Source of the DNA: Candidatus Eubacterium faecigallinarum
Lineage (GTDB): Bacteria; Bacillota; Clostridia; Oscillospirales; Acutalibacteraceae
DNA length: 64,000 nt
Reading direction: 5' to 3'
NCBI GenBank assembly: GCA_019115455.1
Contig: DXDN01000020.1
Coordinates: 36,516 to 100,515, forward strand
The notes under the pieces are model-generated. The model was not told the DNA's origin. It worked only from the letters and a program-made list of their open reading frames with translations, and did no database searches. Below, piece after piece: positions 55,474-63,815 of this stretch. How positions within the stretch are numbered: position 1 is the stretch's first letter; the number at the start of each line of letters is the position of its first letter. The position numbers and the translations under genes are program-made.

Positions 55474-56580
55474 TTACTTTACCTCCTTGTGTGAATGACG
55501 GAATTTAACGTCGTAGTTTATAAAGAATTCACTGCCGATGATAAAGAACAGAATTATACCTGTAATAATATCGGAAAAAGACTGATTGAGATTGAATACA
55601 GTTGATATCTCGTTAGCCCCTCGCTGTAAGAATACGATAAGCAGTGACGTCAGTATCATATAAAGAGGATTGAATTTTGCAAGCCATGATACCATGATTG
55701 CGGTGAATCCTCGGTTATCCGCCGTCGTGGTGGTGATGGTGTGATTCGTGCCGCCAACCAGCAGAAGACCTGCAATACCGCAGATTGCGCCTGAAAGCAG
55801 CATGGTTCTGATAATTACCTTTTTAACATTTATGCCGATGTATCGGGCAGTGTTCTGGCTTTCACCAACTACGGAAATTTCATATCCATGCTTGCTGTAC
55901 TTGAGGTATACATACATGAATATCGTTATAGCCAAAACGATGATAATATTCAGCAGGTACTCATATTCTCCTATAACCGGAAGCCAGCCCTCGTGATTGT
56001 CCTGATTGATAATTCCTATTTTTCCTGAGCCTTTAGGTGATTCCCAAAGCATAACAAAGTAGGAAACAAGCTGTATTCCGACATAGTTCATCATAAGTGT
56101 GAACAGTGTTTCGTTTGTGTTAAACTTAGCCTTGAAAATAGCAGGAATAAGCGCCCAAACAGCACCGGCGAGCATACTGGAAATTATCATAACGATTATG
56201 AGCAAAGCATTTGGTATCTTGCCGCCCAGGCATATCATACATGCGGCAGTGGCAAGTCCGCCGATAAGAACCTGTCCTTCGCCGCCGATATTCCAAAAAC
56301 GCATCTTAAATGCAGGTGTAACGGCAAGTGAAACGCAAAGCAGCATAGCAAGACTTTGCAGCAAATTCCATATTCTTCTCGGTGTGCCGAAAGCGCCGTC
56401 AAACATAGTGGCGTATACTTTCAGCGGATTTTCATGAGTAAGAAACATCGTCAGAAGAGCACATACCACAAGAGCAATCAGGATAGCACCGATTCTGATA
56501 AGCCATGACTTATACCAGGGGAGTGCATCGCGCTTAACGATATGAAATAACGGTTCGTGTTTAGTTTGTACGTCAGCCAT
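55474..56580 (-). CDS. ABC transporter permease, BMP-family nucleoside importer (first permease)
   Basis: 368 residues, about ten helices (YufP/NupP-like). Family signs: FWNIGGEGQVLIGGLATA, FNTNETLFTLMMNYVG, SVVGESQNTARYIGINVKKV, NRGFTAIMVSWLAKFNP. GGAGGAG precedes the ATG; it starts right after the ATPase gene stop and directly abuts the next permease. Confidence 0.92.
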   Translation of the reverse strand: MADVQTKHEPLFHIVKRDALPWYKSWLIRIGAILIALVVCALLTMFLTHENPLKVYATMFDGAFGTPRRIWNLLQSLAMLLCVSLAVTPAFKMRFWNIGGEGQVLIGGLATAACMICLGGKIPNALLIIVMIISSMLAGAVWALIPAIFKAKFNTNETLFTLMMNYVGIQLVSYFVMLWESPKGSGKIGIINQDNHEGWLPVIGEYEYLLNIIIVLAITIFMYVYLKYSKHGYEISVVGESQNTARYIGINVKKVIIRTMLLSGAICGIAGLLLVGGTNHTITTTTADNRGFTAIMVSWLAKFNPLYMILTSLLIVFLQRGANEISTVFNLNQSFSDIITGIILFFIIGSEFFINYDVKFRHSHKEVK

Positions 56581-58119
56581 TTATTTCTCCTCCTTTTCGG
56601 CATTTTTTGTCATAAGCAGTCCTATTTCGTCTTTGGCGGCAGTCTTTCCGTCAACGATTCCTGTGATTCTGCCTGAGTTTATAACCATGATTCTGTCACA
56701 AAGCTCAATCAGTACGTCCAGATCCTCACCGACGAAAATAATAGCAACGCCCTTGGCTTTCTGCTCATTAAGCAGGTTGTAAATAGTATACGAAGAGTTA
56801 ATGTCAAGTCCTCTTACGGGATATGCAACCATAAGTACCTTGGGGTGTGAGGCAATCTCTCTTCCCACCAGTACCTTCTGCACATTTCCTCCGGAGAGTC
56901 TGCGTACAGGTGTGGTGGCGTCGGGAGTGACAACCTCCAGCTTGTCAATGATGTTGTCAGCTAACTTTTTAGGATTTTTGCGGTCAAGGAAAACTGAGTG
57001 ACCCGATTTGTAGCTTCTGAGCATCATGTTGTCAATGATGTCCATATTGCCTACAAGTCCCATTCCGAGTCTGTCCTCAGGAACAAAGGACAGAGCAATA
57101 CCCATTTTGCGTATATCTCTCGGAGATTTACCCACAAGCTGTTCCTGATTTCCCTCGTCTTCGGGAGTGTACAGGATGCTTGAGCCTGATAGCGTTTTTT
57201 GCAGTCCAGCAATAGATTCCAAAAGTTCTTTCTGACCGCAGCCCGAAATGCCTGCTATACCGAGAATTTCACCGCCGTAAAGGCTAAAATTAACATCGTC
57301 AAGCGCCATTTTGCCGTCAGTACCCTTAACGCTGAGGTTTTTAACTTCCAGTCTCTTTTTAGGTGATTTTGGCTCTTCTCTTGTGATGTTGAGGTCGACT
57401 TTTTCGCCCATCATCATTTCCGTAAGTGACTGCTCTGTAGCTTCAGCCGTATTTACGGTTGCGACATATTCGCCCTTCCTCAGTATTGTTACTCTGTCGG
57501 AGATTTCAAGCACCTCGTGAAGCTTGTGAGTGATAATGATAATTGATTTGCCGTCTTCCTTCATGCGTCGGAGAATGTTGAAAAGCTTCTTCGTTTCCTG
57601 CGGAGTTAGAACGGCTGTGGGTTCGTCAAGTATGAGTATGTCCGCGCCTCGGTAAAGAACCTTTATTATCTCAACAGTCTGCTTTTCAGAAACGGACATC
57701 TCATAGATTTTTTTATTAACGTCAAGAAGAAAACCGTATTTTTCTGATATTTCCTTAACTTTTTCCTGAGCTTCTTTTAAATTGAATTTTTTTTGGTCTT
57801 TGATTCCTAAAATAATATTTTCGGTAGCGGTGAATATGTCCACGAGCTTAAAGTGCTGGTGAATCATTCCTATCCTGTAGTCAAAGGCGTCCTTAGGGGA
57901 TTTGATTACTACCTCTTCGCCGTTGACGAATATCTGTCCGCTGTCGGGATAGTATATTCCGGATACCATATTCATCAGAGTTGTTTTACCGCTTCCGTTT
58001 TCACCGAGAATCGCAAGAATCTCACCCTTTCGAACCTGAAGGTTAACGTCCTTGTTCGCAACCACGCTGCCGAAAGTTTTGGTTATGCCTTTTAATTCCA
58101 TGGCGAGCTTTTCTTTCAT
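56581..58119 (-). CDS. ABC transporter ATP-binding protein, tandem domain (nucleoside/sugar type)
   Basis: 512 residues, two ABC domains. The first has Walker A GENGSGKTT, signature SVSEKQTVEI and Walker B ILILDEPTAVLT; the second is degenerate (GISGCGQKE in place of Walker A, RRLSGGNVQKVLVGREI, and YPVRGLDINS). This one-active, one-degenerate pattern is that of YufO/NupO and the ribose-type importers. ACCTCCG (AGGTAAGCG side) precedes the ATG. Confidence 0.93.
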   Translation of the reverse strand: MKEKLAMELKGITKTFGSVVANKDVNLQVRKGEILAILGENGSGKTTLMNMVSGIYYPDSGQIFVNGEEVVIKSPKDAFDYRIGMIHQHFKLVDIFTATENIILGIKDQKKFNLKEAQEKVKEISEKYGFLLDVNKKIYEMSVSEKQTVEIIKVLYRGADILILDEPTAVLTPQETKKLFNILRRMKEDGKSIIIITHKLHEVLEISDRVTILRKGEYVATVNTAEATEQSLTEMMMGEKVDLNITREEPKSPKKRLEVKNLSVKGTDGKMALDDVNFSLYGGEILGIAGISGCGQKELLESIAGLQKTLSGSSILYTPEDEGNQEQLVGKSPRDIRKMGIALSFVPEDRLGMGLVGNMDIIDNMMLRSYKSGHSVFLDRKNPKKLADNIIDKLEVVTPDATTPVRRLSGGNVQKVLVGREIASHPKVLMVAYPVRGLDINSSYTIYNLLNEQKAKGVAIIFVGEDLDVLIELCDRIMVINSGRITGIVDGKTAAKDEIGLLMTKNAEKEEK

Positions 58120-58167
58120 CGCTTACCTCCGCAATAATAAATCGAGAATACTGCTTATTTAAAAGCC

Positions 58168-58197
58168 ACGTGACCGTGTATAAATGCACGGTCACGT
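58168..58197 (-). terminator. Hairpin between the binding protein and ATPase genes
   Basis: Perfect 11-bp stem (58168-58178 / 58187-58197), an ACGTGACCGTG inverted repeat. On the minus strand it is followed by GGCTTTTAAAT, only a weak T tract, so it is probably a partial terminator or an mRNA-stabilising stem after the binding protein message. Confidence 0.65.
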
Positions 58198-58225
58198 ATG
58201 ATAAAATTTATTTAACGAAATTTAC

Positions 58226-59497
58226 TTAGAATGCAGTATCAAGAAGGTCAATGCCGTCGATCTGAATGTCAAAGTAAGGAGCTGAACGGTATTCAGACTC
58301 ATGGAAATAACCGTCTGCTACAGCCTCAGTATCAGCAGTGTAATTAGCGTCTGTGTCAACGTCTGCCATGTAAGATGTAAGCATTCCGTTTTCGTCAACA
58401 GTTGCGTTTACGTTCTTGTCGTCAGTAACTGTAACGGTGAATGTTGATGTGTCAAATACATGAAGAGTACCAGCCTCAAGCTCTGCCATAGCCTTGTCGA
58501 TAGCTTCCTGAGTACCCTGGGCAGCAGCGGCTGTGTTTACATCTGTAAGGAGTACGGATTCAGTTGAGATGTGACCTGTCCAGTCTGCGTCAATAGCAGT
58601 GCCGTCCATAGCGCACTTGATAGCGTACTCATAATATGGAGCCCAGTTGATTCTTGAAGATACGATAAATGTGTTAGGGCAAGCGTCGATTGTGCTTCCG
58701 TTATATGAAACGTTAGGAACACCTGCGGCCTCACAAGCTGTAGGAGCGCCCATTGAGTCAGCGTGCTGGCTGATGAGCTTGCAGCCGTTTGCAATAAGCT
58801 TGTTTGCGCCTTCCTTCTCCTTAGCCTCGTCGTACCATGAACCTGTGAAGGTTACTTCCATGGTAGCTGTTGGGCAAACAGAGCGTGCACCCAGGAAGAA
58901 AGATGTATAACCAGAAATAACCTCAGCATAAGTAAATGCGCCAACATAACCGATCTTAGCCTGGTCAGCAGTAAATTCGCCGGCTTCGATCATTTCGTTG
59001 AGCTTCATACCTGCTGCAATACCTGCAAGGTAACGACCCTCGTAGATAGAAGCGAATGCGTTGTGGTAGTTAGAAAGTCCCTCAGTGTGAGCTTTTGTAC
59101 CTGTTGAATGACAGAACTGAACATCGGGATTGTTCTTAGCAGCCTCAATCAGGTAGTCCTCATGACCGAAGCTGTCAGCAAAGATGATTGAGCAGCCTGA
59201 ATCAACAAGGTCGATAGCTGCGTCGTAGCATTCCTGACCTTCCGGTACGTTGGTCTTGAAGATCTTGTTTTCGTCGCTGATTCCAAGAGCCTCGCAAGCC
59301 TCGTTGGCAGCGTTGATGAAGTTGAGATCATAGGTTGAGTTTTCATCATGCAGGAAAATAAAGCCTACTTTGATGTCAGAAGTAGCGGCGCTGTCAGTGG
59401 TGTCAGCCTCATCCGTACCGCTGGTGCAGCCAGCAAAACAGCCAATTACGAATAAAGCTGAAAGAATGACTGCAAGGATTTTCTTTGAAAGTTTCAT
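58226..59497 (-). CDS. BMP-family basic membrane lipoprotein, nucleoside-binding
   Basis: 423 residues. Lipoprotein signal peptide with lipobox FAGC (Cys23) followed by a Ser/Thr/Asp-rich linker. The rest is the BMP (PnrA/Med-like) substrate-binding domain: IKVGFIFLHDENSTYDLNF, SFGHEDYLIEAAKNNPDVQF, GRYLAGIAAGMK, GYVGAFTYAEVISGYTSFFLGARSV, and NKLIANGCKLISQHADSMG. Members of the family bind purine nucleosides. With xpt upstream this points to purine nucleoside or base uptake. Confidence 0.92.
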   Translation of the reverse strand: MKLSKKILAVILSALFVIGCFAGCTSGTDEADTTDSAATSDIKVGFIFLHDENSTYDLNFINAANEACEALGISDENKIFKTNVPEGQECYDAAIDLVDSGCSIIFADSFGHEDYLIEAAKNNPDVQFCHSTGTKAHTEGLSNYHNAFASIYEGRYLAGIAAGMKLNEMIEAGEFTADQAKIGYVGAFTYAEVISGYTSFFLGARSVCPTATMEVTFTGSWYDEAKEKEGANKLIANGCKLISQHADSMGAPTACEAAGVPNVSYNGSTIDACPNTFIVSSRINWAPYYEYAIKCAMDGTAIDADWTGHISTESVLLTDVNTAAAAQGTQEAIDKAMAELEAGTLHVFDTSTFTVTVTDDKNVNATVDENGMLTSYMADVDTDANYTADTEAVADGYFHESEYRSAPYFDIQIDGIDLLDTAF

Positions 59498-59557
59498 TTT
59501 TCTTCCTCCGTTTATTTTATTTATTATATTATAAGGCTTTCGCCGAATAACCGCTTC

Positions 59558-60136
59558 TTAGTCCCTGAAGAAGACCTTGCCGGTCTTGCTGTCCATGCTT
59601 TCTACTATGGCAAGGGACTGTACGTTGATACCCTTGGCTCTGAGCTTGTCACCGCCGTGCTGAAATCCCTTTTCGATAACAACACCGCAGCCTGCAAGAT
59701 GAGCTCCGCTGCTGTTTACAAGCTCGATAAGACCGTTAAGTGCATTGCCGATGGCAAGAAAATCATCAACAATAAGCACGCGGTCGTTTTCATCAAGGAA
59801 TCTTTTTGATACAATGATGTCATAGGTTGTCCCGTGGGTAAAGGACTCAACCTTTGAGGTGTATACGTCGCCGGCAATATTTTTAGTCTTTGTTTTTTTA
59901 GCAAACACAAGGGGGCACTCAAATTCCTGCGCTACCAATGCGCCGATAGCTATTCCCGACGCCTCAATAGTTAGAATTTTGTTAATATTCTCGTCCTTGA
60001 ACAGCTTGTGAAATTCTTTGCCTACGCTGCGCATAAAAGGAATGTCAATACGATGATTTAAAAAGCCGTCTACCTTAAGTATGTTGCCCTCGTATACTTC
60101 GCCCTCTTCAAGAATCTTTTGCTTAAGTAAATCCAT
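59558..60136 (-). CDS. xpt: Xanthine phosphoribosyltransferase
   Basis: 192 residues, the usual size. Salvages xanthine with PRPP to XMP. Seen: the family N-terminus MDLLKQKILEEGEV and the PRPP loop VLIVDDFLAIGNAL near residue 125. Start ATG 60136; an upstream in-frame start at 60154 is less typical. No strong ribosome binding site (TTGGTAC). It is first in the nucleoside-transport operon. No purine riboswitch is visible in the leader, unlike Bacillus xpt. Confidence 0.94.
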   Translation of the reverse strand: MDLLKQKILEEGEVYEGNILKVDGFLNHRIDIPFMRSVGKEFHKLFKDENINKILTIEASGIAIGALVAQEFECPLVFAKKTKTKNIAGDVYTSKVESFTHGTTYDIIVSKRFLDENDRVLIVDDFLAIGNALNGLIELVNSSGAHLAGCGVVIEKGFQHGGDKLRAKGINVQSLAIVESMDSKTGKVFFRD

Positions 60137-60166
60137 AAAATGTACCAACCACAATAATTTGTGTAT

Positions 60167-60195
60167 ATATTATTACTTATTTAGATATTTTGCAA
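60167..60195 (-). promoter_or_regulatory. Promoter of the xpt-nucleoside transport operon
   Basis: Minus strand: TTGCAA (60195-60190), a 17-base spacer and TAATAT (60172-60167). Transcription would start about 25 bases before the xpt ATG, leaving no room for a riboswitch. Confidence 0.6.
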
Positions 60196-60324
60196 TATTT
60201 TTTAGAATTTTGACACCGTTTTTTAATATTTAGATATGTTATTAATATTATATAATTGGTATGTAATATAGACAAGGTGAGTATAATATGATAAAATATT
60301 TGTAAAAGATGCCGGGGTGATTAT

Positions 60325-60507
60325 ATGAAAAACCGTAAAGCGGCGGCAGTGGTTATATTTGTAGCTGTGTTTTTGTTCTTAACCCTTTTGCTCGGCATAA
60401 CAGGCGCTATACCGCTGGTGGGCAGGGCATTGTCGCTGGTGGTGGCGGTGATTTTGATTATATTTGTAATCGTGTTTTTCGCAGTTGTCGGGAGAAAGAG
60501 AAAATGA
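60325..60507 (+). CDS. Small membrane protein
   Basis: 60 residues, two hydrophobic helices (about 8-27 and 37-55) separated by VGRAL, with basic ends (MKNRK and GRKRK). No family recognised. GCCGGGGTG lies before the ATG. It overlaps the DUF523 gene by four bases (ATGA), so the two are coupled. Confidence 0.75.
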   Translation: MKNRKAAAVVIFVAVFLFLTLLLGITGAIPLVGRALSLVVAVILIIFVIVFFAVVGRKRK

Positions 60508-60953
60508 AGATACTTGTAAGCGCCTGCCTGCTGGGCGAAAATTGTAAATACAGCGGTTCGAATAATAAAAATGACAGCGTTATAGCTCTGGGGGATAAGC
60601 ATACGCTTATTCCCATTTGTCCTGAGTGCTTCGGCGGACTTGCCATTCCACGTCCGCCTGCTGAAATAAGAAACGGTAAAGTATATAATAAGCTTGGAGA
60701 TGACGTGACCGAGCATTTTGAGGACGGAGCTGAAAAAGCGCTTTATGTAGCTGAGGAAAAGGGATGCCGTCTTGCAGTGCTTAAGGAGAGGAGTCCCTCC
60801 TGCGGTTTCGGCGAAATTTATGACGGTACTTTTACAGGCAACACCGTCAGAGGCAACGGCATAACCGCCCAGCTTCTTTATGATAACGGCATAAAGATTT
60901 TCGGCGAAAGCAAGCTTAAACAGCTTGAAGAGTACATAGAGGATACAGAATAA
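60504..60953 (+). CDS. DUF523 protein
   Basis: 149 residues matching the DUF523 family: MKILVSACLLGENCKYSG, PICPECFGGLAIPRPPAEI, and RSPSCGFGEIYDG. Conserved Cys residues (C8, C14, C39, C42 and one in SCGFG) suggest a metal or cluster site. Function unknown. Encoded right after the small membrane protein and before a terminator. Confidence 0.9.
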   Translation: MKILVSACLLGENCKYSGSNNKNDSVIALGDKHTLIPICPECFGGLAIPRPPAEIRNGKVYNKLGDDVTEHFEDGAEKALYVAEEKGCRLAVLKERSPSCGFGEIYDGTFTGNTVRGNGITAQLLYDNGIKIFGESKLKQLEEYIEDTE

Positions 60954-60960
60954 AATTCCC

Positions 60961-60990
60961 GCCGCAGTGCAATACTGCGGCATTTATTTA
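60961..60990 (+). terminator. Intrinsic terminator after the DUF523 gene
   Basis: GCCGCAGT (60961-60968) / ACTGCGGC (60974-60981), 8-bp perfect stem followed by ATTTATTTATT. Confidence 0.65.
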
Positions 60991-61074
60991 TTGAAAATTA
61001 AATACCAGAAGTAATTTGTTGACAACATCATAACAAAAAGATATCCTTGACTTATAAAAGGAGGCGTAATCCGT

Positions 61075-62052
61075 ATGATAAGCAGAACAAAAATGAACCT
61101 TGACCGCTCAGCAATAACCGCAGCATTTGATAAAGCCGGCATCAGCGGCATTACCGATATATCGCCTCTGGGCGACGGCGAGTATAATGCCGTTTACAGC
61201 GTTGACGCCGACAGGCACTATGTCATTAAAGCGGCACCGCCTGAAGAAGTTGCGGTTTTGACTTATGAGAAAAATATGATGCAAACGGAAATATATTGGT
61301 ACGATTTAATCAGACGCAATACTGATATACGTGTTCCGCAGGTGTATTTCTCTGATTTTTCCAAGGAAACGATAAAAACGGATTATTTTATTATGGAAAA
61401 GCTTGAAGGTATCCAGAGAAGCGAGCTTAAAGCGGATAAATCCGAAATAAATAAAAGCACGGCTCAGATGCTTTCTAAAATTCATAAAATCAAGGGAGAC
61501 GGCTTCGGCTATGTACAAAACGGACTTTATGAGAATTGGTACGAAGCCCTCAGCTCAATGATTTCTAATCTTGTGTCCGACGCAAAAAGAGCCGGCAAAA
61601 AGTCGCTGAGAGGGGAAAGACTTCTTGACTATGCCGGCAAATATAAAGATATTTTGATGAACGTGCCCTCTTGTATGGTGAATTACGACCTATGGGACCC
61701 AAATGTAATTTGTTCTGAGAAAGAAAACGGCGATATCAGTTATGCATGGATAGACCCTGAGCGCAGTTTCTGGGGAGATAAGATATTTGATTTTATCTGT
61801 ATTGGGAATCCTGCCGATTCGCTTGAGAATAAAAAAGAAGATATTGATTTTTATAACGGCTTTTCAGATTCGCCCGTTAGTATCAACAGAGAAACAGTAA
61901 TCAGATACGCCTTTGCTCAGGGACTGATTTCTCTTGTTATGGAGGTTGAAAAATATTACCGCTACACTCCTCGTCATTTCGGCTGGTGGCGTAATGTCGT
62001 TTCGTCTAATATTATGTATAAAAAATGTTTTGAAGTTTTGAAAAACGGCTGA
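61075..62052 (+). CDS. Aminoglycoside-phosphotransferase-like kinase (APH family)
   Basis: 325 residues, kinase fold. Seen: an N-terminal nucleotide loop GDGEYNAVYSV, HYVIKAA lysine, the catalytic loop VNYDLWDPNV (Asp in the place of HGDLHxxN) and WIDPERSFWGDKIFDF (metal Asp). Members phosphorylate aminoglycosides, choline, homoserine, fructosamine and similar. The substrate cannot be told. AAAGGAGG precedes the ATG; an ATG two residues on (MNLDR) is an alternative start. Confidence 0.8.
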   Translation: MISRTKMNLDRSAITAAFDKAGISGITDISPLGDGEYNAVYSVDADRHYVIKAAPPEEVAVLTYEKNMMQTEIYWYDLIRRNTDIRVPQVYFSDFSKETIKTDYFIMEKLEGIQRSELKADKSEINKSTAQMLSKIHKIKGDGFGYVQNGLYENWYEALSSMISNLVSDAKRAGKKSLRGERLLDYAGKYKDILMNVPSCMVNYDLWDPNVICSEKENGDISYAWIDPERSFWGDKIFDFICIGNPADSLENKKEDIDFYNGFSDSPVSINRETVIRYAFAQGLISLVMEVEKYYRYTPRHFGWWRNVVSSNIMYKKCFEVLKNG

Positions 62053-62077
62053 TTTTGCCGTTAACCGTCAGTTGTTA

Positions 62078-62105
62078 CAGCCCGTTTTATACGGGCTGAA
62101 TTTTA
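62078..62105 (+). terminator. Weak intrinsic terminator after the APH-like gene
   Basis: CAGCCCG (62078-62084) / CGGGCTG (62092-62098) with AATTTTAT after it, a short T stretch. Confidence 0.5.
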
Positions 62106-62156
62106 TGTGACCGAAGTTCTGTTTTAGTTGTGTTATGGGTGAAAGGGGGAGAAAAG

Positions 62157-62648
62157 ATGAAAAGTGACAGCATTGACAATATTTTTATGGAAAAATATGA
62201 GAAATATTCAAAGATGCTTTTCAGAATAGCTTTTTTTCAGTTGGGAAGCACCCATGACGCAGAAGATGTTTTGCAAAACGTTTTTATAAAATTACTTTAT
62301 AACGCCCCTGCTTTTAAAGACGATGAGCATGAAAAGGCTTGGCTGATACGAGTAACCCAGAATCAGTGCAAAAATATGCTCAAGTCCCACTCCAGGAAAA
62401 ATTGTGAGCTCAATGAGGAGATAGCCTCCGATTCCATGGGCGATGTTTCTAAAGCGCTTGACATCGCTATGAAGGTAAGAGCTCTGCCGGTAAATTACAA
62501 AACGGCGATTTTCCTGTTTTACTATGAGGATATGAGCACTGAGGAAATTGCCCGGGCGCTTAAAATCAGCAGGTCTGCCGTGAAAATGAGGCTTAAAAGA
62601 GGCAGGGAACTGTTAAAAACAGAACTGGAGGAATATGAATATGAGTAA
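62157..62648 (+). CDS. ECF-type RNA polymerase sigma factor
   Basis: 163 residues. Sigma region 2 (FMEKYEKYSKMLFRIAFFQLGSTHDAEDVLQNVFIKLL) and region 4 (LPVNYKTAIFLFYYEDMSTEEIARALKISRSAVKMRLKRGRELL) are complete. Start ATG 62157 after GGGGGAG; a longer ORF from 62130 lies before that site. It overlaps the membrane protein gene by 8 bases, the usual arrangement for a sigma factor and its anti-sigma regulator. Confidence 0.93.
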   Translation: MKSDSIDNIFMEKYEKYSKMLFRIAFFQLGSTHDAEDVLQNVFIKLLYNAPAFKDDEHEKAWLIRVTQNQCKNMLKSHSRKNCELNEEIASDSMGDVSKALDIAMKVRALPVNYKTAIFLFYYEDMSTEEIARALKISRSAVKMRLKRGRELLKTELEEYEYE

Positions 62649-63669
62649 TACTGAATTTAAAAAAGCATTTGACGACGTATCACCTGATATGTTTATGCAA
62701 ACAAGAATCCTCGCAAATATTAAGTCAAAAAAGAAAAAACGTTTTCCGTTAAAAGCTGTTATAAGCGCAGCACTGGCGCTTGTGGTAGTAGTCGCCTGCG
62801 TTGGCTCGATAAGCTATAAATCAATGTATACCGACAGACCGTTTTCGGTTATGGTGGTGGATGCCTCCGATGATATGCATGTTACCGAGGAAATAAGCGC
62901 GGGATCAATCAGTCTTCCTATACTGAATATTGAATATGACCCCCAGGGAGCTTGGTCAACTAACAATATAACCGGCGAAAGCGGCTATGCGCCGTCAGTC
63001 GGCGTAAGCAGCCAGTGCGGGCTTGCAGTAAGCGGCGATGATATAGCTTCTGTCAGGTACGAGTGCCAAAACGATATGCTCACCTATGGCTATACGGCAA
63101 AAATGTATTATGATATTCAGAATCAGGATTATTATTCGGTGATTATTCCGATTCCTGATGACAGAGTCGATGAGGTCAAGGCACTCATAAATCAATATAC
63201 TGTAAATCCTGAGGAGCAGGGAATAAAGGATTATGCGCAGCTTTATGATATCAGCGAGTATTTTGACGGTAAGGATACCGATCTGGATAATTATCAAGTG
63301 TCTTTTGAAAAATGTTCTAATTTAGGTTATCCCGAAGATAACGACGGCTATGCGTTTTATCTTGTGGAAAACGACTGGGGCGAAAGATATGGAGTGGCAT
63401 ACGATTCCGATATTACAGTCGATTATTATGAACTGAACGAAAGAACGCTGGCTGGCTTTACCGATGAGGAAGTCACCGCTATGTATGCCGTTGACTATCT
63501 GCCAAGCAGAGCAATGGATGTGCTCTTTGATAATCCTGATGTTGACAAGAGTACTCTCCCGGGCGATGAAATCACCGTTACGGTAACCTTTAAGGACGGC
63601 AAAAAAGCTAAAAAAGTAATTACCGTATCCTTTGACGAAGACGGTAACGGAATATTCGCTTATAAGTAA
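62641..63669 (+). CDS. Membrane protein, probable anti-sigma factor partner with long outer domain
   Basis: 342 residues: a cytoplasmic N-terminus of about 35 residues (MSNTEFKKAFDDVSPDMFMQTRILANIK), one membrane helix (about 37-55, AVISAALALVVVVACVGSI), and about 280 outer residues with beta-type acidic sequence ending in VTVTFKDGKKAKKVITVSFDEDGNG. The N-terminus is like anti-sigma proteins that bind ECF factors, and gene order supports that role, but no zinc-binding ZAS motif is present. ATG 62641 has GGAGGA 8 bases away; ATG 62635 is too close. Confidence 0.7.
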   Translation: MSNTEFKKAFDDVSPDMFMQTRILANIKSKKKKRFPLKAVISAALALVVVVACVGSISYKSMYTDRPFSVMVVDASDDMHVTEEISAGSISLPILNIEYDPQGAWSTNNITGESGYAPSVGVSSQCGLAVSGDDIASVRYECQNDMLTYGYTAKMYYDIQNQDYYSVIIPIPDDRVDEVKALINQYTVNPEEQGIKDYAQLYDISEYFDGKDTDLDNYQVSFEKCSNLGYPEDNDGYAFYLVENDWGERYGVAYDSDITVDYYELNERTLAGFTDEEVTAMYAVDYLPSRAMDVLFDNPDVDKSTLPGDEITVTVTFKDGKKAKKVITVSFDEDGNGIFAYK

Positions 63670-63700
63670 TTAAAATTAAATCACTGCATAAGTAAAACAA

Positions 63701-63732
63701 AAACCTTGCTGTTATCAGCAAGGTTTTTTTGT
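63701..63732 (+). terminator. Intrinsic terminator of the sigma/anti-sigma operon
   Basis: AAACCTTGCT (63701-63710) / AGCAAGGTTT (63717-63726), perfect 10-bp stem then TTTTTGTTTG. Confidence 0.85.
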
Positions 63733-63774
63733 TTGGCTATGTCACAACAAACAGTTGATAAATAGCCATTTTTA

Positions 63775-63798
63775 TAGGGGAGTATCAGAACTCCCCTA
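63775..63798. repeat. Hairpin between convergent genes
   Basis: TAGGGGAGT (63775-63783) / ACTCCCCTA (63790-63798), perfect stem with a 6-base loop. No T tract on either strand, so its role is unclear; it lies just beyond the end of the minus-strand gene. Confidence 0.45.
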
Positions 63799-63815
63799 CA
63801 AACTGTTATTTGCAG

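Noticed and set aside
60137..60324. Purine riboswitch upstream of xpt
   Set aside because: No aptamer core (conserved three-way-junction loops) could be found; the region is nearly pure AT and the promoter is close to the gene.
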